A DNA stretch of 64,000 bases from Brachycybe producta (Eukaryota > Arthropoda > Diplopoda > Playtdesmida > Andrognathidae): NCBI GenBank assembly GCA_036925085.1, contig JAUPFP010000003.1, forward strand, positions 11,986,675 through 12,050,674, written 5' to 3'. This document shows, one piece after another, positions 34,501-43,500 of this stretch. The notes beneath the pieces are model-generated. The model saw nothing but the letters and a program-made list of their open reading frames with translations. It made no database searches and had not been told where the DNA came from. Within the stretch, counting starts at the first letter, position 1; every line of letters begins with the position of its first letter. Made by a program: the position numbers and the translations under genes.

Positions 34501-37500
34501 TTGGGGGTGCATGATCCGACCCCATATGTGTATTTGTGTAAAATGCCACATGCGACATTGTGACATGTCACTGACGTATCATGTTGTCACTTTCATAAAA
34601 ATTGTCGGACGTGCTGTATTTCGTGTTTTTTTAACGATGTTCAAGTGTTCAAACATTTCGTAGTCACTTTTGATGTGTATGATGACCCCAACCATCATGC
34701 GTACTTGTGGTAAAATGTGGCGTGCGACATTGTGACATGTCACGGATGTGTCACTTATGTGAATATTACTTCAAATTACAGCATTTTTTTCTGTTCAGAA
34801 GTATTCTATTGTTAATGAAGTTATTCGACCACAAAATGTCTTCTAAGAACTTCTTTGCAGCAAAATGTATCCTATTTTGGTGCGAGATTAATTCGAGTTT
34901 GTTCTCATTTTCAAAAGAAATCTTTTCTTGCGACAAAAAAAAGTGTTCGTTTACATTTGCCTAAGAATTATAATTAACTTTTAACGTCGAGAAATGAGAG
35001 GGAAAAATCTATTCGTGATGTGTTCCGAGTTTATTTTTGATCTTAAGAGCTATTTTCGTTTTTTTTTCGTGGCACAGACGGTGTGTAACGACCCTCGATG
35101 CGACGGCAATAACAGTCTCGGCCGCCGTATAATGAGCGGAGGAAGTTGTGGCGGCGCCAGAACGGTTACGTCACTCGATTCTTCTTCGCCGTCGTCGTCT
35201 TCTACTCGCCGTAATTCGGCGCCGCCACCCGGTGAACTCCTTAAGAAGAAAGTTCCTCCGGAGGTTCCAAAACGTACTTCATCCATTCTGGGTCGTAACG
35301 CAGACGGAACGAAGATCAATACGTCGAACGGAGATCTCTTACGATCTCCGGACGGAGGAAGTTTGTCTAGTGTCCAGTCATCCGGTAGCGAATCCAGTCT
35401 CACTGGATCGAGTAGCGATCGAGCGTCTTCGGCGAGACCGGATGATTCGTTTTGTCGTACGGCCGACTCCTTAAGTTCGTCGTCTCTCGTAAGTTTTTTT
35501 TTTTTCTCGAAGTCGGGTTTAATCGAATTTTTTTTGTTAAAAGAAAAACAAAAAGTCTGCATAATATGCAAATTAAGGTGAAGAACCGAATTAAACTGTG
35601 AAAGTTTTTGTTTAGAAACTAGAAAAGTAAAAAAAATGAATCGTTTAAGATGGTTTATGAACAGCCGAGTTTCGAACTCCGCTTGTTCTGTTTATCAGGA
35701 GCAAAAAAGTAAGAGAAATTAGAAAGTGTTTTCAAAACTGGAAAGGTAACTCGATCACTTAAAAGCGCGTTTAAACCAAGCTCGCGAGCCTCTCTAGAAC
35801 AGTTTGCCCGAACAGAAACAGAACCCGGTTTAGGCGGGAACGCGAGAGCAGTTCTATTGCTGTCCGCGAACCTATTTAAAGTTCGCTCTTGAGGCGGTAC
35901 ATCAAAGGATTAGTTTTTGAACATATGCCGAACAGAGAACCTTGTTTCGACGTGAGTGAGCTCGTCTCGCCAGTTGATAATTATTACATCTTCGTCGTTT
36001 CTTGACATCTTTGTTAGTTCGTCAAGAGTTCGCGTTTTATTAAAGATGTCAAGAAACGACGAAGATGTAATAATTATCAACTGGCGAGACGAGCTCACTC
36101 ACGTCGAAACAAGGTTCTCTGTTCGGCATATGTTCTCTCGAGAGCTGTCCGTCATATGAACGCGAACACTCTACTTTTTCGGTGTAGACGTTTATGCTCA
36201 CGAGTAGCTCACGAACAGTTCCCGTGCGGTTCGCAAACATCTAGTTTTGGTTCGTCACGGTTGGTATCTTTCAAAATAAACTTTTTTTACGGATACAAAT
36301 AAAAATAAATATCGTCTGCTTAAAGTTTGGTAAAAAGTTTATTTTGAAAGATATTAACATAAAAAAATACGCTTAAGTGAGTGAGCTAACCTTCTAGTTT
36401 CTACAGCACTTTCAAGTTTCTCAGCACTTCATCCTGAAAGATGGCGTAACCAGAGTTCGAAGATTGTTTTGACTAAAAAAAAAAGTTCGAACCCTTACAG
36501 TTTCTTTTGTCATGGACTCCATTTCAGTTACCTCCGTATCAACCGTCGCCGCTCGAAGACAAAAGATTAAGCAATATTTCCGAGAACAGCGAGGATAGTT
36601 TCGAAGGAACGGGTTATTCGAGTTCGCCGCCCGTTTCCGAGGGTGCCTTTCGTCATCCTCATCTTCACGTTCCGTGCGATAGCGTGATTTCGACACCACC
36701 CGGTTATTACAAGGTTAACGAAATCGTACGGAAAAGGCAGTATCGGGTTGGATTGAATCTCTTTAATAAGTAAGTTTCTCTCGATCGAATTTAATTATCG
36801 TAAACATTTGAATCTTTATAACTTATTATGTTGTTTCTTAATCAAGAAAACCTGAAAAGGGCATCTATTACCTGATTCAGCGTGCCTTTTTAGAGAATTC
36901 TCCACAAGCGGTCGCTAGGTTCCTAATTTCTCGCAAGGGTCTCAGCAAACAGATGATTGGAGAGTATCTCGGAAATCTACAGAATCCTTTTAATATGGAC
37001 GTCTTAGAGTGAGTAGAATTCATTTCTTTCACTTTCTTATTATCGAAGGTGACAATAGGATAGAAATTAATCGATGATTAATCGAGAAATAGATTTATGG
37101 GTTCTGCAAAATCGTATAGATTAAAGCGATTTACGTTCGTTGAGGCTTCCGATTAATCTAATACTTTGAACCGATTTAAGTTTTTTATGCATTTGGTATA
37201 CATTGAATTGATTTTAAGTTTTTCGATGAATCATATAAATTTTACCAATTTAAATCTTCTGATAAATTGTAAGCATTGCTTCGATACATTGGATCGATGT
37301 AAGCTTTCTGATAAATCGTAAGAATTGCTTCGATACATTGAATCGATTTAAACCTTCTGATAAATGTTAAGAATTGCTTCGATACATTGAATCGATTTAA
37401 ACCTTCTGATAAATGTTAAGAATTGCTTCGATACATTGAATCGATTTAAACCTTCTGTTAAATGTTAAGAATTGCTTCGATACATTGAATTGATTTAAAC

Positions 37501-40461
37501 CTTCTGATAAATGTTAAGAATTGCTTCGATACATGTTAAGAATTGCTTCGATGCATTCAATTGATTTAAGTCTTCCGAAGAGCTGTTTGCATAAATTGAA
37601 TGAAATTAAGTCATTCAACGGTTTAAGCTTTTTGTTCCGATAAATCGTAAAGTTGCATCGATTTTCTAGTGAATCTTTTAAATGGTATTGATTTAGCCTC
37701 CAGATTAATCACAAATTAAATCGATTTAAGTTTTCCAATTAAATTTATACATTGAATCGATTTAAATTTTTCAATTAATTTTATACATTGAATCCATTTA
37801 AGTTTTCTGAATCGTATAAATTGAATAAGGTTCTGATCGAATCGTTTAAGTCTTGTGATGAATTTTAGCAATTGTTTTCATAAATTAAGTATTCGGGTGA
37901 ATTGTATAAATTTAATCCATTTAAGTTTTTATTAATCAAATAAATCGATTCAAAATCGTACACGATTCGTCAGTCGATTTTTTATTTCTCTAAAACAAAT
38001 CCACTATTGGCCGTCTCCTGCTTCTATGTAACCCTCAAACCGTTCTTAAGGTTGCTCGTTTATTTCTTGCAGGTGTTTTGCGGGAGAAATCGATTTATCC
38101 GGAATGCAAGTTGATGTTGCCCTTCGAAAGTTTCAGACATGTTTTCGGATGCCCGTGAGTTTTTTCTCTTCTTCTTCTTCTTCTTTATCATTGAGACGAT
38201 CATCGTTTTTTGCGACGGAATTTTTTACATGTTTTGTTCGTTTGGTCGTTTTTTCTTCAGGGAGAAGCTCAGAAGATCGAGAGGTTAGTCGAGGTCTTCA
38301 GCAGCCGCTACTGTGATTGCAATCGAGACATCGTCTCGAAGTTTCACAACGCCGACACCGTGTTCATTTTGGCGTTCGCTATAATCATGTTGAACACGGA
38401 CCTTCATACACCGAACATGAAGCCGGAGAAACGGATGAAGACGGACGATTTCGTTCGTAATTTACGCGGCATCGACGACGGGAACGATGTCGATACGGAA
38501 ATGTTGTTGGGCATTTACGATCGGATCAAAGCGAACGAGTTTAGGCCCGGTTCCGATCACGTGACCCAGGTCATGAAGGTCCATTTGACCATCGTTGGAA
38601 AGAAACCGGTGAGAACTGATTGTGTATTTTAAGCTTTTGATTATTTTAACATTTTCAAATAGAAACTCGTGAAGTTTTATATGTGGACATTTCGAAATAA
38701 AGAAAACGATACAGAAACGATTTGTGTGTTTCAGTTGCAACATTAAGAAGAAGAAAATTGAAAGTGTGTTAGAAACTAGAAGGACAATTGTATTGCTTAA
38801 TAGTATTTCCATGTTGATATCTTTCAAAATAAACTTTTTGTAGTAAAAAAATAATTGATAATAAAAAAACGGTTACTTAAATTTAGCTTCTTTTCAACCT
38901 CAGTTAAGAGGCTACATCACAAAATTACTTTGAAAAATCTCCGCAAAGAGCGCTAGCATAGTTTTTCTATTGAGCCTATACACCCAATGTTAAAGAAAAA
39001 GTGTTAATTTTTAAAATACACAGTCGCGGCAATATATTTATTTTTCATATTTAAAGTTGTCCAATTATTAAGTTTTCAAAGTGCAGTGTGTGCACCTTAA
39101 ATATATGCTGATCGATTGATAGATTGACAAAAAATTGGTAAGTGCCGTTCTATTTTTTAAAACTATTTCAAAATCGCGAATTTCTAACTCTTATGTTAAA
39201 CTCCATTGAGTACACGCTCGTAAGAAGAAAAAAAACAGCCATTAAAATGCTCGTAAAAATAATTAAAAAAAAAAAACAATTAAACCACAGGAAGCCAACA
39301 CACTGGCGCACGTGTTGATTTTTGTTCTGGTTTTTAAAAATTATTTTTACGTATTTTTACCAACATTTTAATGGATGTTTTTTCTTATTTGGGCGTACTC
39401 AATGGAGTTTAACATAAGAGTTAGAAATTCGCCATTTTGAAATAGTTTTAAAAAATAGAACGGCACTTACCAATGTTTTGGCATTCTATCAATTGATCAG
39501 CATGTATTTAAGGTGCACATTGCACTTTGAACCATCAAAATTCTACAACTTTAAATAAGAAAAATAAACATAATAGCCGCGACTGTGTATTTTAAAAATT
39601 AACGTTTTTTCTTTAACATCGGGTCTATGCTCTCGAAAGAAAAACGATGCTAGAGCTCTTTTTGTTGATTTTTCGAAGTAATTTTGTGATGTAGCCTCTT
39701 AACATCGTGTCTAGTTTCTAAAACACTTCGAATTATGGCAACTTTGAACCTCAATTGAGTCAACGTTCAGCCTTGTGTTTTGAACGTAATCTTTATTCGT
39801 TTTGTGGTTTTTTTTCTTTCAGACGCTGGCGCTTCCTCATCGGCGTCTCGTGTGTTATTGTCGCCTTTACGAAGTGAACGACGTCAACAAGAAGGAACGT
39901 CAAGGGGTTCACCAACGAGAAGTTTTTCTTTTTAACGATCTTCTCGTCGTCACAAAGATTCTTAGTAAAAAGAAGAACGGAGTCACTTACACCTTCCGAC
40001 AGTCTTTTCCTTTATGCGGGCTTCAAGTCAATCTTTTCTCTGTTCCACGTAAGAAAATTGTTTTGGTTTTTTTTTATTCGCGCACCACGTTCCTAAAATA
40101 ATCTGTTTTATACGATTCGGGATCAATGTTGGGGAACGTTAGAGTTCATTTGGGCTTCACTTAGGAACACTTGACTTAGGATTGGTTTCTACTGGGCGAA
40201 ATACGAGGGTGGTTTGGAACGTTCTCAGAATCGGTTACAGATGATGCTGCAATCGGCATAAAGTTAGTTACATTTTCATCCGCCATCTTTGCTAGAAAGG
40301 CACTCAAAATTTCAGTGTGCGATATGTCGAACAGTTTGTTTTTTGTCAGCCAATCGAAGCAGTCGATGTACTCTTAATGTGAAAATGGAGAATAACGAAG
40401 TTCGTGGCTTGATAGAATATCTGGCGAAGAAGGGATTAAACGGAACCAATACTAAAGCCGC

Positions 40462-40507
<46 letters not shown>

Positions 40508-43500
40508 ATTATAATAATACTGGTTGTGTTTTCTTCGCCAGAACCTTGTTTTTCTCCATTTTTCTCACTCAGCGTGCATGGACTGCTTCGATTGGTTGTC
40601 AAGAACCAAACTGTTCGGCATACCACCGTGAATTTTGAGTGCGTTACTAGTAAAGATGGCAGCTGAAAACGTAACGAACTTCATGCCGATTGCAGCGTCA
40701 TCTGTAACCTATTATGAGATCTTTCCAAACCGTCGTGGTAGCCGCGAAACGTTTGTATTTTCTTAGGCTCCTGCTCCTACACATCATTTTAGATGTAAGG
40801 GACCTCGAATTGTAGAAGTAGTACTGCAAGCTATTTTCAAACACAATGCTGCTAACGAGGAAAACTGTTAGTTATCAGTTTGAATTTTGGAATGTGGATT
40901 TTGGTGTTCTATTTTTTTGCAATATGGCGGTTTAAACGAGAACGTTTTTTTGGTGTTGTTTTGGTTTCAGATTATCCGCATGGAATACAGCTGGCGCAGA
41001 AGGTTGATGGTAAAGTGGCGATTGTTTTCAATGCGCGTAATGAGCACGATAGAACCAAGTTTGTCGAAGATCTGAAAGAGTCCATATTGGAGGTAAATTT
41101 ATGTTTGGTTTTTCGTTTATTTAGAAAAAAAATACTAAATTTTACTAAATTAAAACATGAAGGAGGATGTCAAAGTAAATACCGATTTAAACCGAAGAAA
41201 TAGCAAAAAAACATTGTTAGTAGTAAAATGTTAATTAACAATTTTCTGACTAAAACAGTCAAAAAATTTTAATTAACATTTTGCTACTAACAATGTTTTT
41301 TTGCTGTTTCTTCGGTTTATATCTGTTAATATATGCTATAATGTTAGTAGCATGTCAGCAGGAGAAACTGAGCAACGGGTAGTATGTTATTAACAGTGTT
41401 AACATCAGAAATAACTTGCTAGTAACATTTTCTAATCAACATCCTTTGATTATGACCGCCTTCAAAGAGGAAAAAAATAAATTCCAAAAGCAAATGTTAT
41501 TGGCAAAATGTTATAACACTTCTAAAGACTATTAACAATGTTAATATCAAATGTGGACAACTAAAGTATTTTTTAGTTTTTCGCAATTAGCCATCGCAAA
41601 ATTTTATTTTAATTTACATTTTAAATGTAATTAAAAGTAAATGTTGGGATGATTATACTAAGACAATTTTGGTTAAACTTTATTTTGAATTTTCTACAAG
41701 ATGGACGAAATGGAAAACTTGCGTATCGAATGCGAATTGGAAAAGCAGCAGAAGTTGGCAAATCGAAATCGCACCACCGAGAATCGCGATTCGGGTGTTG
41801 CCGACATGGAAGTGCCATCGGTCGTTGTCGTTGTCAACGGTGTTGACGGCAATAAATCGAATTTGCCAAATGGAAATGCCACGAGTGTGGGTGGATTGAA
41901 ACGTTCCGCTCTGTCAAACTCTCTGCTGGACATCCATGAACAGAGTATGTGTTTGTTTACAGTGGGGCTGGAGGTTTTTGAATATAAATTGCGCTCTTAG
42001 GGCAGCTATCGCTACATGTTAGTGTGTGTCTACACCCGGAGTTTCTAGATTAATCATCGCAAGATAAATCGATTCTATTAATACGATTTATCGCAAGACT
42101 TAAATTGATTTGATTCAAAGTAAAACTTGAATCGTTATAATTTATGTGATTTATCGCAAGACTTAAATCGATTCATTGATTCATCGCAAGACTTAAATCG
42201 ATTCATTGATTCATCGCAAGACTTAAATCGATTCATTGATTCATCGCAAGACTTAAATCGATTCATTGATTCATCGCAAGACTTAAATCGATTCATTGAT
42301 TCATCGCAAGACTTAAATCGATTCAGTTGATTCGATTCATCGCAAGTCATAAATCGATTCAATTCATTTGATTCATTGCTAGACTTGAATCGGTGTAATT
42401 TATACGATTCATCGGAAGACTTAAATCGATTCAGTTTATGTGATTTAACGATACAAGTGTTGAGCATCTTAAAAACATCTTTTATACGAAATTAAGTTTT
42501 TTTGGAACTATTTTGTTAAAATTAACTACGTTATTGCTTTTTTCTAAGACGAAAATCGACGTTTTCTAACTTTTCTGCTGTCAAACGATTATTTTCAAAC
42601 GAATCATCATGTAAAAGTAAACACCTTGCTTTTAAAAATATGCTTTTAAGATGCATTACACTTGTTTTTATTGGTAGATCTCACTCCTTTAAATTATGTT
42701 TTCATTGGGGGGCGTAGCCACGTAGAGACACGTAGCATAGCCTCCTATAGATACAGGCCTGCCGGCTTCGAAATTTAGATACCCGTAAAATGGCCGCCAT
42801 TTGCCCAATGTACTCGCCAGGCGGGGCAACCTGTGAATGCTTACAAATGCGATTTTGTTGTGTATTCTATTGGTTTTGACTCCTTTAAAATTGCGCTATA
42901 GGGTTATTTCATTATTTCATAGTTTACAATAATACTTATTAATTTCATTAATCGGCTAATTAAAATGCATATTTTTTTTAAATCGAAATGTTTACTAATT
43001 TGAAATGGAAATAATATTGTTGTTAATTTATTGAACACTCCTGCTGGAAAACCAAGTGAACTTTTTTGCAAACAAAATTATTATAATTTTTCCCAAAGTT
43101 GAACTTTGAAGAAAGTTGATATTTACAATATAAAAATGTATCATATATAAATAGATATGTACAGTATATTAATACACTTATTTATTTATATAATATACAC
43201 ATATATTATACATATATATTATAAATTATATATACATATACAATAAATTATTAATAATTTACAATTAAATTATAAAAAACTAAATTAAATTAAAATAATT
43301 ATGATTAACATGTTCTATGTGTGATTTTTCTCTTATGTTAGTACACAAACCGTAGTTTTCAGCATCGACTCAAAGCGCCTCTAGTGTTATTTAGATGCGT
43401 AACTGGCGCCATTTTAATGCCCCATAGAGTCAATGGGAAGCCGGCAGACCTTTATCTATTGGAGGCTATGCACGTAGTGTCATCTAGTAGCACAATTTGT

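Noticed and set aside
40289..40666. Frames of 104 and 125 codons on opposite strands with similar peptides
   Set aside because: The similarity arises because the DNA is a palindrome with an (ATT)n centre. No conserved domain.
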